Below, in pieces: positions 4,898 through 11,074 of a stretch of 22,116 nt of DNA (the stretch's first letter is position 1; each line of letters begins with the position of its first letter). The stretch is from IMG/VR virus record IMGVR_UViG_3300042982_000040, positions 1 through 22,116 of that record, one strand, 5' to 3'. Source of the DNA: a virus. Below the pieces are notes generated by a model. The model was given only the letters and a program-made list of their open reading frames with translations, did not search any database and was not told the origin of the DNA. Position numbers and translations under genes: made by a program.

Positions 4898-4929
4898 CGC
4901 CCCGCCCCTCCCGGAGGAGGAGCGGGGCG
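4898..4929 (+). terminator. long terminator-like hairpin closing the plus-strand unit
   Basis: CGCCCCGC (4898-4905) pairs with GCGGGGCG (4922-4929). Inside, after one mismatch, CCTCC pairs with GGAGG around a CGGA tetraloop, giving about 13 base pairs. It begins 12 bp after the stop at 4886. No T-run follows (TCGTCG), as is common for high-GC actinobacterial terminators. Confidence 0.6.
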
Positions 4930-5001
4930 TCGTCGTCGTGCGGGGTGAAACTTGCCGATGGCATCTGGTGCGACCGGCTCGAACGGTGACAGGCTCCGCG
5001 C

Positions 5002-5340
5002 ATGTCCACTCAGCGCAAGTTCATGCGGTTCGTCTACGAGTTCGAGGTCGAGGTTGAGGACCTCATCGATGGAGCCGTCTTCCGGAACGACGTCCTCGGG
5101 GACGGCAAGGGCAACATCATCGGGATGCTCACGCCGTCGCCTGACCCTGAGTTCGACGTCGCAGGCACGCTGCTCCGGATGGCGAGCGACATGTTTGGGC
5201 CCGGTGGGCGCCGCGCCGGGCTGAAGTTCGTCGGCGGATCCATCGTGCCGCGGCACGTCGACGAAAAGGGGGACTACACCGAGTTCACTCTGCCCCGGGT
5301 GCCGGGCCGCAAGGACGATGGGTCGCTCGAGATGCCGTGA
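5002..5340 (+). CDS. hypothetical plus-strand protein (112 aa)
   Basis: The frame runs from ATG 5002 to TGA 5340 in the same direction as the preceding two-gene unit, 72 bp after its hairpin. The protein has a strand-rich acidic N-terminus (FMRFVYEFEVEVEDLIDGAVF), a Gly/Asp middle (LGDGKGNIIGML), a helix (LLRMASDMFG) and a C-terminal strand region (LKFVGGSIVP, YTEFTLPRVP). No family is recognised and no membrane segment is seen. No convincing ribosome-binding site or promoter was found. Its last 56 bp overlap the convergent zinc-ribbon ORF (5285-5464), so at most one of the two 3' ends may be fully used, though phages tolerate such overlaps. Confidence 0.65.
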   Translation: MSTQRKFMRFVYEFEVEVEDLIDGAVFRNDVLGDGKGNIIGMLTPSPDPEFDVAGTLLRMASDMFGPGGRRAGLKFVGGSIVPRHVDEKGDYTEFTLPRVPGRKDDGSLEMP

Positions 5341-5464
5341 GGTCATCGTCGCGACCCTCGACGCAGCACGCCCGGACCGGTGCGGCGCCTGCGACCTCAT
5401 TGACCAAGAGCCCGGCACCGCAATGCGGGCAGTTTCTGATGATCATGTCGCGGCCGTCAGGCAT
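5285..5464 (-). CDS. small zinc-ribbon-like protein (59 aa)
   Basis: ATG 5464 overlaps the last codons of the holin gene (stop 5457-5459), so translation may be coupled; there is no separate Shine-Dalgarno. An internal ATG at 5446 is an alternative. The protein contains CPHCGAGLL followed by ACC about 17 residues later, a possible metal-binding ribbon with an incomplete second knuckle. It would be the last gene of the late operon. It overlaps the convergent gene at 5002-5340 by 56 bp, which lowers confidence. Function is unknown. Confidence 0.45.
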   Translation of the reverse strand: MPDGRDMIIRNCPHCGAGLLVNEVAGAAPVRACCVEGRDDDLTASRATHRPCGPAPGAE

Positions 5465-5705
5465 CGGTGAGGGTGGGCCGGTACGCGACACCGAGCCCAC
5501 CGGCGATGAGACCGAGGACGGAGGTCGCGACACCACCGGACGCCACGACGCGGGTTGCGGTGTCGGCGTCGAGCCATACCGGGGCGAGCCCGGTCGCGAG
5601 GAGCACGAGCGCGGACAGGGCGAGGAGCACGTAGTACGCGGCGGTGCGGACCTTCGCGGGGACGGCCGGCGGGGTCGGCGCGGGGGTCGGGGTGGTGTCG
5701 GTCAT
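5457..5705 (-). CDS. holin (82 aa, two transmembrane segments)
   Basis: ATG 5705 overlaps the stop of the endolysin gene by one base (TGATG). After a Thr/Pro-rich N-terminus (residues 1-18) there are two membrane segments, about 22-44 (AAYYVLLALSALVLLATGLA) and 54-75 (VASGGVATSVLGLIAGGLGV), separated by a short loop with two Asp, and a short C-tail. Size, topology and position directly after the amidase match two-TM actinophage holins. It would accumulate in the inner membrane and form lesions that release the endolysin. The second candidate membrane protein of the lysis cassette is at 6665-6967. Confidence 0.88.
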   Translation of the reverse strand: MTDTTPTPAPTPPAVPAKVRTAAYYVLLALSALVLLATGLAPVWLDADTATRVVASGGVATSVLGLIAGGLGVAYRPTLTDA

Positions 5706-6598
5706 CAGAACTTCCCTTCGTTGAGGTGGCGCTGCATGGCGCGGACGACGTCGGACGGGGAGGAGATGATGCCGTCGACGGTGGTGCCGTAGTGGTGCTG
5801 GAGGCCGCGGATCGTGTTCGGGCCGAGGTTCCCGTCGATCGCGTCGTGGTAGTGGCCCTCGGCCTTGAGTCGCCTCTGGGCGGCGCGGATCACCTGGGAG
5901 CCGCCGTGACCCCACGTGACGGACTGGAGCGCGGCGTTCCAGGCGCCGCGGACCTGTCCGGAGATCACGCCGTCGGCGGTCGTGCCGAGCTCGTGCTGTA
6001 GCGCCTCGGTCGTGTCGTGACCCCAGTACCCGTCGACGTCGATCTCCTCCGGCTTCGACGGCTTGGGCTTCGGCTTCGGCTTCGCGGCGGGCTTCGACCC
6101 GCCCGCGCGGCGCGCCTGGAGCAGCTCGTCCGCGGCCTTCGCGATGTCGGCGAGCCGGGCGTACAGGTACGGGCCGGGGCACGCCGTCGCCGCGAAATCG
6201 CGGTGCCCGCGGACCCGGTCCTTCGTGACGGACGGCCAGTCGTACCGGTACGCGACGTCCGCGATCGCGTGTGTCAGCGTCCTGATCGCGGCGTCCGAGA
6301 TCTTCCAGTCTGGGCCCATCGTGTGGTCCTGAACCTCGAACGTGATCGCCGAGTCGTCCGCAGCCGCCGACCCCGACGTCCACGGCCGGAACTCCTCCGG
6401 CACGGAGCCGATCATCGTTCCGTTGTCGAGGACGAGGTTCGACGCCGACGCGAGGTCGGTCGAGTGCACGAGACGGTCCAGGCCCGCCATGGTCGTGGTG
6501 GCCCAGTGGTGCACGATCACACGCTCGATCGCCGCGCCGTGGCGCGAGGAGTGCTTGCTGGTCTCCATGATCTTGTCGACGAGCGGAGAGAACGTCAT
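5705..6598 (-). CDS. endolysin: N-acetylmuramoyl-L-alanine amidase (297 aa)
   Basis: ATG 6598 is chosen over ATG 6616 because AGGAGG sits at ideal distance before it. Residues about 22-150 form an Amidase_2/PGRP domain that cuts the amide bond between muramic acid and the stem peptide. The zinc ligands are visible as His30/31 (VIVHHW), His132 (GHRDF) and Cys140 (TACPGP). A Lys-Pro repeat linker (about 168-183) leads to two C-terminal repeats with peptidoglycan-binding character: DVDGYWGHDTTEALQHELGT and AIDGNLGPNTIRGLQHHYGT, the second ending in a helix RAMQRHLNEG. There is no signal peptide, so release depends on the holin encoded immediately downstream. Confidence 0.95.
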   Translation of the reverse strand: MTFSPLVDKIMETSKHSSRHGAAIERVIVHHWATTTMAGLDRLVHSTDLASASNLVLDNGTMIGSVPEEFRPWTSGSAAADDSAITFEVQDHTMGPDWKISDAAIRTLTHAIADVAYRYDWPSVTKDRVRGHRDFAATACPGPYLYARLADIAKAADELLQARRAGGSKPAAKPKPKPKPSKPEEIDVDGYWGHDTTEALQHELGTTADGVISGQVRGAWNAALQSVTWGHGGSQVIRAAQRRLKAEGHYHDAIDGNLGPNTIRGLQHHYGTTVDGIISSPSDVVRAMQRHLNEGKF

Positions 6599-6664
6599 CA
6601 GGTGCCTCCTGGGCATGGGTGAGACCCCGACGTCGGGCGACGGCGGGGTGACGGTGGGCGTGGG

Positions 6665-6967
6665 TCAGGGGGAGACGCGGGTGATGATCGACAGGGCGAG
6701 CGCGGCGACCGCGGCGATCGACGCGGCGACGGACGTCCACGACGGGTGCCGTGCCTCCGCCGCGGACTCGATGCCCTCGATGTCCTCGTGCACCCCGCGC
6801 AGCTCGCGGTTGGCGTTCTCGCGCCACAGCTCCCACTCGGTGCGCGGGACGTAGAGCTGCTGCTGCTGGGCGAGGAGCGTGGACAGCTGGGCGACCTGGG
6901 CGCGGAGGTCGTCGAGGCGGGCGACGACGACGGCGAGGGTCGCGGCGTCGGTGGTGGAGTCGGTCAC
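6665..6967 (-). CDS. coiled-coil protein with C-terminal membrane segment (100 aa)
   Basis: GTG 6967 is preceded by GGGAGGG. Residues 10-40 and 45-70 are heptad-like helices (LAVVVARLDDLRAQVAQLSTLLAQ, then WRENANRELRGVHEDIEGIE), followed by one hydrophobic segment at 77-97 (TSVAASIAAVAALALSIIT). Similar proteins lie next to actinophage endolysins and are thought to be accessory lysis proteins (pinholin- or spanin-like in a loose sense), but I cannot name a family. It is first in the lysis cassette, between the invertible adhesin cassette and the amidase. After inversion of that cassette its upstream context would not change. Confidence 0.75.
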   Translation of the reverse strand: MTDSTTDAATLAVVVARLDDLRAQVAQLSTLLAQQQQLYVPRTEWELWRENANRELRGVHEDIEGIESAAEARHPSWTSVAASIAAVAALALSIITRVSP

Positions 6968-7015
6968 GTGCGGCCCTCCCGGGTCGTGGTGGCGGGGCGG
7001 CGCTCCGCGCCGAGT

Positions 7016-7048
7016 AGTGCGCTTACGTCAGGTCCGGCGGCCAGTGGC
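7016..7048 (+). repeat. 33-bp inverted repeat, left copy of the adhesin switch
   Basis: It is identical over 33 bp to the reverse complement of 7776-7808. Identity ends sharply on both sides. It encodes CAYVRSGGQW in the plus frame, the same peptide encoded by the other copy in the minus frame. A TAG at 7015-7017 overlaps its first bases and blocks translation of the silent module from upstream. Confidence 0.95.
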
Positions 7049-7395
7049 GGCGGGTCCTGGTGCGGGGCGACGACGTGCGGGTGCCTCTCGTCGCGTCGGC
7101 CGGTGTCACGCTGTCCTACAGCCCCGGGGCGACCCTGTACCCGTGGGGTGAGGTGCAGCTCGACGGTGCCGTGTCCGGGGCTGGCATCCCTGCTGGGATC
7201 GGCTCCTACACCCAGGTCGCGGTCCTGCCCGCGGGGTTCCGTCCAGCGAAATATCAGTACTATCCGGTGACGGTCGGCGGCTCGACGGCACAGGCGTCGC
7301 TCCGGGTGCAGACGACCGGTGAGATCGAGCTCGCCGTCTCACCCGCGACGACCGGCAGCGTCGCGCTCACTGGGATCCGGTTCGCGGCCTCGTAG
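7049..7395 (+). pseudogene. silent alternative adhesin C-terminal module (115 codons)
   Basis: The frame is open from 7018 (inside the repeat) to TAG 7393-7395, with TAG 7015-7017 directly upstream, so it cannot be expressed as a full adhesin in this orientation; a short GTG-initiated product from 7060 is possible but has no clear ribosome-binding site. The sequence is typical of a tail-fibre C-terminal domain, with alternating hydrophobic and Thr/Ser/Gly strands (LPAGFRPAKYQYYPVTVGG, then LRVQTTGEIELAVSP and SVALTGIRFAAS). It is the counterpart of residues 77-191 of the gene at 7429-8004. I interpret it as an intact stored module rather than a decaying remnant, because length and frame are conserved. 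Confidence 0.85.
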
Positions 7396-7400
7396 CATCA

Positions 7401-7426
7401 GGGCCGGTATCGGCCCCTACCGGCCC
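7401..7426. terminator. symmetric hairpin between the two adhesin modules
   Basis: GGGCCGGTA (7401-7409) pairs perfectly with TACCGGCCC (7418-7426) around an 8-nt loop. It starts 5 bp after the plus-module stop and ends 2 bp before the minus-module stop codon. Its centre (7413.5) is within 2 bp of the centre of the inverted repeats (7412), so it would stay behind whichever module is expressed. No T-run is present. Confidence 0.6.
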
Positions 7427-7428
7427 GT

Positions 7429-8004
7429 CTAGCCGAGCATCCAGGTCGCCCGGCCACGCATCCGGGTCATGGGCGTCGTCCCGGTGCCGACAGTCGCCCG
7501 CAGGAACCCGGTGTTCGACGCGTACACCGCGGCCGTCCCACGGATGCCGGCCGGTTCGTTGTACGACGACGCGGGCACGATCGGGTACGCCGCGGACGGC
7601 CGGTAGTCCACCGGGACGAGGTCGCTCGTCACGGGCACGTCAGACGTCACCGACCCCGAGATGTCGAACCGCAACTCGACGGAGTCGCCGTCCGGGCTGA
7701 GCTTCCACTGCGCCGACCCCGTGAACCCCGACGCGAGGGCGAGCGACGTCCACGACCGGGCCGCCCACACCGCCTGCCACTGGCCGCCGGACCTGACGTA
7801 AGCGCACTTGTCAGCGTCGACCCAGGCGTGGATGCCGTCGCGCGCGGTCGGCCACACGGCTTCGAGGGTCGACTTGTCGGGGAACGTCATGAGCGTGCGC
7901 TCGACCAGGAAGTCGTACAGGGACTTCAGGTCGGTGGGGATGTTCGGCGGGTCCGTGAACACCGGCAGCCCGGTGAACCCTTGGATCGGGTCAGTCTGTG
8001 GCAT
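7429..8004 (-). CDS. tail-fibre/adhesin-like minor tail protein with switchable C-terminus (191 aa)
   Basis: ATG 8004 has GAGGG upstream and overlaps the previous gene by 14 bp. Residues 1-66 resemble the N-terminal attachment region of actinophage minor tail proteins (TDPPNIPTDLKSLYDFL, then DGIHAWVDADKCAYV). Residues 67-76 (CAYVRSGGQW) are encoded by the right inverted repeat. Residues 77-191 form a strand-rich receptor-binding-type domain (WKLSPDGDSVELRFDISG, VPVDYRPSAAYPIVP, TGFLRATVGTGTTP). The gene is last of the minor tail genes, the usual place of the host-recognition protein. Homology of the C-terminal region to the silent plus-strand module and the flanking repeats imply alternative versions. 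Receptor binding is inference from position and fold pattern. Confidence 0.82.
   Translation of the reverse strand: MPQTDPIQGFTGLPVFTDPPNIPTDLKSLYDFLVERTLMTFPDKSTLEAVWPTARDGIHAWVDADKCAYVRSGGQWQAVWAARSWTSLALASGFTGSAQWKLSPDGDSVELRFDISGSVTSDVPVTSDLVPVDYRPSAAYPIVPASSYNEPAGIRGTAAVYASNTGFLRATVGTGTTPMTRMRGRATWMLG
7776..7808 (-). repeat. 33-bp inverted repeat, right copy of the adhesin switch
   Basis: This is the exact reverse complement of 7016-7048 and lies inside the adhesin gene, covering codons for residues 67-76. Left of it begins the expressed variable module; right of it lies the constant N-terminus. It preserves the reading frame in both orientations of the intervening segment. Confidence 0.95.
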
Positions 8005-8263
8005 CGGTGTCGCCCTCCTCGGGGTCGGTCGTCTCGTCGTCGTCAGGCGGGGTGGGGTCGGTGCCGGGCGGGTCGGGGTAGTCCGCCGCCACCGCCACGA
8101 CCGAGGTCGCGGTGATCACGACGGACTGCACGGTCGCCGGGTCGAACCCCAGCGCCCGCAGGACGACGTCGGGGGCGGTCGTGTTGTCCACGGGGGTGGG
8201 CTCCGTCACGGTCTGGACGACGTCACCCTCAGCGGGCGTGTCGTCGGTGGTGGTCTCGCTCAC
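7991..8263 (-). CDS. small acidic tail-region protein (90 aa)
   Basis: GTG 8263 overlaps the stop of the preceding minor tail gene (8260-8262) as GTGA. The product is strongly acidic, Thr/Pro/Asp-rich at both ends (SETTTDDTPAEGD and PPDDDETTDPEEGDTDATD), with a short ordered-looking centre (VVLRALGFDPATVQSVVITATSVVAVAADY). No family is recognised. Its place between two minor tail genes suggests a small virion or assembly protein linked to the adhesin, but this is contextual. Its end overlaps the adhesin start by 14 bp, so the two are probably translated together. Confidence 0.75.
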   Translation of the reverse strand: MSETTTDDTPAEGDVVQTVTEPTPVDNTTAPDVVLRALGFDPATVQSVVITATSVVAVAADYPDPPGTDPTPPDDDETTDPEEGDTDATD

Positions 8264-9114
8264 GTGGCATCGCCCCCCGAGTAGGTGATGAGCAGGTCCG
8301 CGTTGCCCGTCGTGCGCCACACCAGCGCACCGTCCACGACGTCGAACCGATCCTGGAAATACGCGCCGTCCACGACGTCCGTGGAGTACAGGCCGAACCC
8401 GGTGATCGTCCCCGCGAGCCACGCCGTCACCCACGCCGCAGGGACCGTGAGCACCGTCTGCTCACCGACCCCGACCCGCGGGAACCGCAACGGCCCGTAC
8501 CCGGCCGCGAAACTCGGGGACCCCGAGGGCTGCGCGGTGTAGGTGTGCCCGTACAGCACCGGCGCCACCAGGTCCTGCTGTGTAGCGCGCACCCTGAGCA
8601 CCACCTGGGCCTGCGAGATCGTCGCACCCGACGGCACCAACTCGGCCGGCGATCCCCACGTGAGGACCGACGCCCGCAGCACCCACCTGGCCGGGGACAG
8701 TCCGTCACCGGCCTGACTCGGGCTGGGGCCCTGGTACGCGTCGACGTGCCCTGACGACCCGATGCCCTCGTACCAGGACCAGCCCACCCCGCCTGTGTCC
8801 GGGGTCGGGATGTAGCCCTGCCACGAGTGCACGGCGGGCACCCGCACCTGCTGATCAGGGACCGTGACCGGGCGCGGGGTGACCTTCGAGGACACCACCC
8901 ACCCGGTCGACGTCGGGATCACCAGCACCCGGTCACCCACAGCGGGGGACGTGTAGGCGGATGACGCCCACGACAGGGACGACGTCGTGGACCCGTCCTC
9001 GAACGCGACCGTCACCAGCTGGGCGCCGAGGTCGACGGCGGTGATGAACCCGACCCGCGCAGGCTTCGGGAGCCGCTTGTCGATCATCCGCGCGACCGCC
9101 TGCGGGGACGTCAC
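8260..9114 (-). CDS. minor tail protein with N-terminal OB-like domain (284 aa)
   Basis: GTG 9114 overlaps the previous stop (9111-9113) as GTGA. Residues 15-80 have an OB-fold-like strand pattern (VGFITAVDLGAQLVTVAFEDG, then VGDRVLVIPTSTGWVVSS) such as is found at the base of tail-tip or spike proteins. Residues 105-284 form a larger strand-rich domain with Gly/Ser/Trp loops (GVGWSWYEGIGSSGH, ISQAQVVLRVRA, TAWLAGTITGFGLYS, ADLLITYSGG), resembling carbohydrate-binding or jelly-roll modules of tail proteins. It sits in the tail-tip gene group between the DUF5047-like protein and the adhesin, so a structural role at the tail tip is likely. Exact family is not identified. Confidence 0.78.
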   Translation of the reverse strand: MTSPQAVARMIDKRLPKPARVGFITAVDLGAQLVTVAFEDGSTTSSLSWASSAYTSPAVGDRVLVIPTSTGWVVSSKVTPRPVTVPDQQVRVPAVHSWQGYIPTPDTGGVGWSWYEGIGSSGHVDAYQGPSPSQAGDGLSPARWVLRASVLTWGSPAELVPSGATISQAQVVLRVRATQQDLVAPVLYGHTYTAQPSGSPSFAAGYGPLRFPRVGVGEQTVLTVPAAWVTAWLAGTITGFGLYSTDVVDGAYFQDRFDVVDGALVWRTTGNADLLITYSGGDAT

Positions 9115-10274
9115 GACGTCACCGCCCCGATGTCACGCGTCGCCACCGGGAACGCACCCCCAGCCGTCAACGGCAGGGTGCACGAATCGATCATGTGGCG
9201 CCTCACGCTCGTCCTCAGCCGGTCGGGGTCCGTCACGATCTCCACCACATCCAACGCCTCCAAGGCCGCGTGCGGCAGCGTCGACAGGGACAGGGACTCC
9301 GCGCCCCCCGTCGACAGTGCGAGCTGGGTGCGGGCGTACGCCTGGCAGTCCGCGAGCGTCGCCAACGACGGCATGGACACCGTCGTGGGCGCCTTCCCGT
9401 AGAACCCGGCATCGGGGTCGCCGTACCGGGTCGGGGACCCCGCGACGTCGTCCTGGGCAACACCCTGAATCGGGGCCGTGGCGCCGTCGGGGGTCGCGCC
9501 CAGCACGATCCAGCGGTTATAGACGCCCTGCCGCGACGACGTCCGCGACACGTCGAGGAGCGACCCGCCCGTGCGCGGCTGGAACCGCCACACCGGCGGC
9601 GTCTGCATCGTCGGCAGGTCGGTGATGACGAACCGGCCCATCGGGTCGCTGTAGACCTGCACGCTCAGCGACGTCGCGAGCTCCTGGATCGCGGTCCACC
9701 GGTCGTCCCACGTCGTCGGCGTCACCCGACGATCCCGGGCCGTCAGCACCGCGACCTCCGCGGACGGGAGCGTCTCGAGGATCAGGTCCCGGATGATCGC
9801 GCACGCCGACGGCCCCGACAGCGACCGCGGCGCCGTGAACACATCGTCCACGACCCACGCCTCACGCGACACCCCGGTCACCGTGACCTCGGTCAGGCCG
9901 AGGTCCGAGCCCGCGCCCGAGTCGATCCGGAACCGCCCCACGGGGACCGGCAGGATCGCGCCCGACGGCGTCACGAGGGCGTGCCGGACCCGCAGCTCCT
10001 GCCCGTAGTGACCCAGCACGTCCGACGGCACCGACGGGAGCGCCGGGACCTGGCTGTACGTCCCGGACCGCAGGAACGCCGGCACCGTGATGCTGATGCT
10101 GCGCCGCGTGGACTGGGTGCGGTCCACCGTGATGCTGCCGCCCGTGATCGGCAGAGACACCGCCGACCCGTCAGGCCACCGCACCGGCTGCCCCGCCCGC
10201 CACACATCCACGAACACAGCCAGGCCGTGGCTCGACGTGAGGACCTTGTCGTACCCGTCAGGAACAGGCCACAC
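9111..10274 (-). CDS. minor tail protein, DUF5047-like (387 aa)
   Basis: The frame is open far upstream, but GTG 10274 is chosen because it begins 2 bp after the stop of the preceding gene (10277-10279) and GGGGAG lies at good distance. The N-terminus (residues about 10-120) has the pattern of DUF5047 actinophage tail proteins: VLTSSHGLAVFVDVWRAG, ITGGSITVDRTQSTRRSISIT, LGHYGQELRVRHAL, PVGRFRIDS. The middle and C-terminal parts resemble tail-hub/baseplate proteins (WTAIQELATSLSVQVYSDPMGRFVITDLP, then ALEALDVVEIVTDP). It is probably the tail-hub protein joining the distal tail ring to the tip. The upstream part of the long frame overlaps the previous gene and is a shadow. Confidence 0.82.
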   Translation of the reverse strand: MWPVPDGYDKVLTSSHGLAVFVDVWRAGQPVRWPDGSAVSLPITGGSITVDRTQSTRRSISITVPAFLRSGTYSQVPALPSVPSDVLGHYGQELRVRHALVTPSGAILPVPVGRFRIDSGAGSDLGLTEVTVTGVSREAWVVDDVFTAPRSLSGPSACAIIRDLILETLPSAEVAVLTARDRRVTPTTWDDRWTAIQELATSLSVQVYSDPMGRFVITDLPTMQTPPVWRFQPRTGGSLLDVSRTSSRQGVYNRWIVLGATPDGATAPIQGVAQDDVAGSPTRYGDPDAGFYGKAPTTVSMPSLATLADCQAYARTQLALSTGGAESLSLSTLPHAALEALDVVEIVTDPDRLRTSVRRHMIDSCTLPLTAGGAFPVATRDIGAVTS

Positions 10275-10276
10275 GA

Positions 10277-11074
10277 CTACCAGCTCCCCATCGCCAGATC
10301 CAGGTACGTCGGCACCTGATCCGCCAGGTCCTGGTACGTCGCGAACGTGGCCGCCACGACGTCGTACGTCGCCCCCGCGAACCCCGTGCTGTCGCCGGCG
10401 GGCATCGCCGAGGCTGCGATCTGGAGCGTGTGCTGCCGCAGACCCAGGCGGTCCGAGCGCATCCCGCCCGGGTTGGAGTGCGAGAAGCCGGTGACCGCGT
10501 AGTAGTCGCTCGGCAGGTCCGACGACGGCTGCCCGGACTGGATCAGCAGCACGCCGCCGGGAGCCTGCGTCAGGAGCGCGAGCAGCGCCGCTGACTGCGC
10601 GGCCGTCTCGGTGGTGACGACGAGCGACGTCGTCAGTCCCGCGAACCCGGCGAACTGGGCGACTCGCTGGCCGCCCGGGATGTCGTAGACGCCGCCGATG
10701 TTTGAGCGCGCACGGTCGCCCGTGTCGGCCGACCCCGCGAGGAGGTTGAGGTCCGCGCGCCCAGGCGCCTTGAGCCAGAGCCCCCACTCGGCGCCCGCCG
10801 TCGACACGACCGCCGTGAGCGTGACGGGGGAGTCTGGGCCGACCGCCGTTGCGACGTAGGTCACGGCGGCGTCCATGGGGGCTTCGTTGTCCGAGGACAC
10901 GAGCACCCCGCCGACGAGCGCCGCGGCCTCGATTCCCCGCACCGGGACCGGGGACGCCCCAGCCACGGTGCGGGTGATCGTCGCTGACGTGGCCGTATCC
11001 CAGCCGTCGTCTGTGCCGTCGGTGGCGAGTTGCACGAGGTTCCGGTCCGGGTCGAACACCGCCGTGAGCGCCAT
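10277..11074 (-). CDS. distal tail-type minor tail protein (265 aa)
   Basis: ATG 11074 overlaps the stop of the tape measure gene by one base (TGATG), with a G-rich ribosome-binding site upstream. It lies directly after the tape measure, where siphoviruses encode the distal tail (Dit) protein. The sequence is beta-rich (TYVATAVGPDSPVTLTAVVS, EWGLWLKAPGRADLNLLAG) and carries a small central helix-containing insertion (AAQSAALLALLTQAPGGVLLIQ). A C-terminal segment (MRSDRLGLRQHTLQIAAS, then FATYQDLADQVPTYLDLAMGSW) resembles the end of known actinophage proteins in this slot. Dit assignment is by position and fold pattern, not by a diagnostic motif. Confidence 0.75.
   Translation of the reverse strand: MALTAVFDPDRNLVQLATDGTDDGWDTATSATITRTVAGASPVPVRGIEAAALVGGVLVSSDNEAPMDAAVTYVATAVGPDSPVTLTAVVSTAGAEWGLWLKAPGRADLNLLAGSADTGDRARSNIGGVYDIPGGQRVAQFAGFAGLTTSLVVTTETAAQSAALLALLTQAPGGVLLIQSGQPSSDLPSDYYAVTGFSHSNPGGMRSDRLGLRQHTLQIAASAMPAGDSTGFAGATYDVVAATFATYQDLADQVPTYLDLAMGSW

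Larger units (their letters stand above)
7016..7808. mobile_element. putative invertible adhesin C-terminus cassette
   Basis: Perfect 33-bp inverted repeats bound a 727-bp interior with two opposed coding modules meeting tail to tail. The minus module is the C-terminus of the adhesin at 7429-8004; the plus module (7049-7395) lacks a start and is preceded by a stop. Both modules are 115 codons after the shared Trp codon, and both continue in the same frame through the repeat. The C-terminal parts share a sparse pattern (YRP/FRP, YP, then a strand-rich end). Inversion would replace residues 77-191 of the adhesin. This resembles the Mu G or P1 C segments by architecture; no invertase is encoded in this window. 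Confidence 0.85.

Noticed and set aside
5457-6836. 459-codon frame running through the endolysin into the holin
   Set aside because: The upstream part is a shadow of the amidase gene. Only the last 82 codons, beginning at the ATG that overlaps the amidase stop, have membrane-protein character and proper coupling.
7016-7808. Diversity-generating retroelement or phase-variable slippage as explanation for the adhesin variants
   Set aside because: No reverse transcriptase, template/variable repeat pair or simple-sequence tract is visible; the data are exactly two opposed modules with inverted repeats.
9195-10319. 374-codon plus-strand open frame over the DUF5047-like gene
   Set aside because: It is antisense to a recognisable tail protein; composition is Arg/Pro/His-rich shadow coding with no ribosome-binding site.
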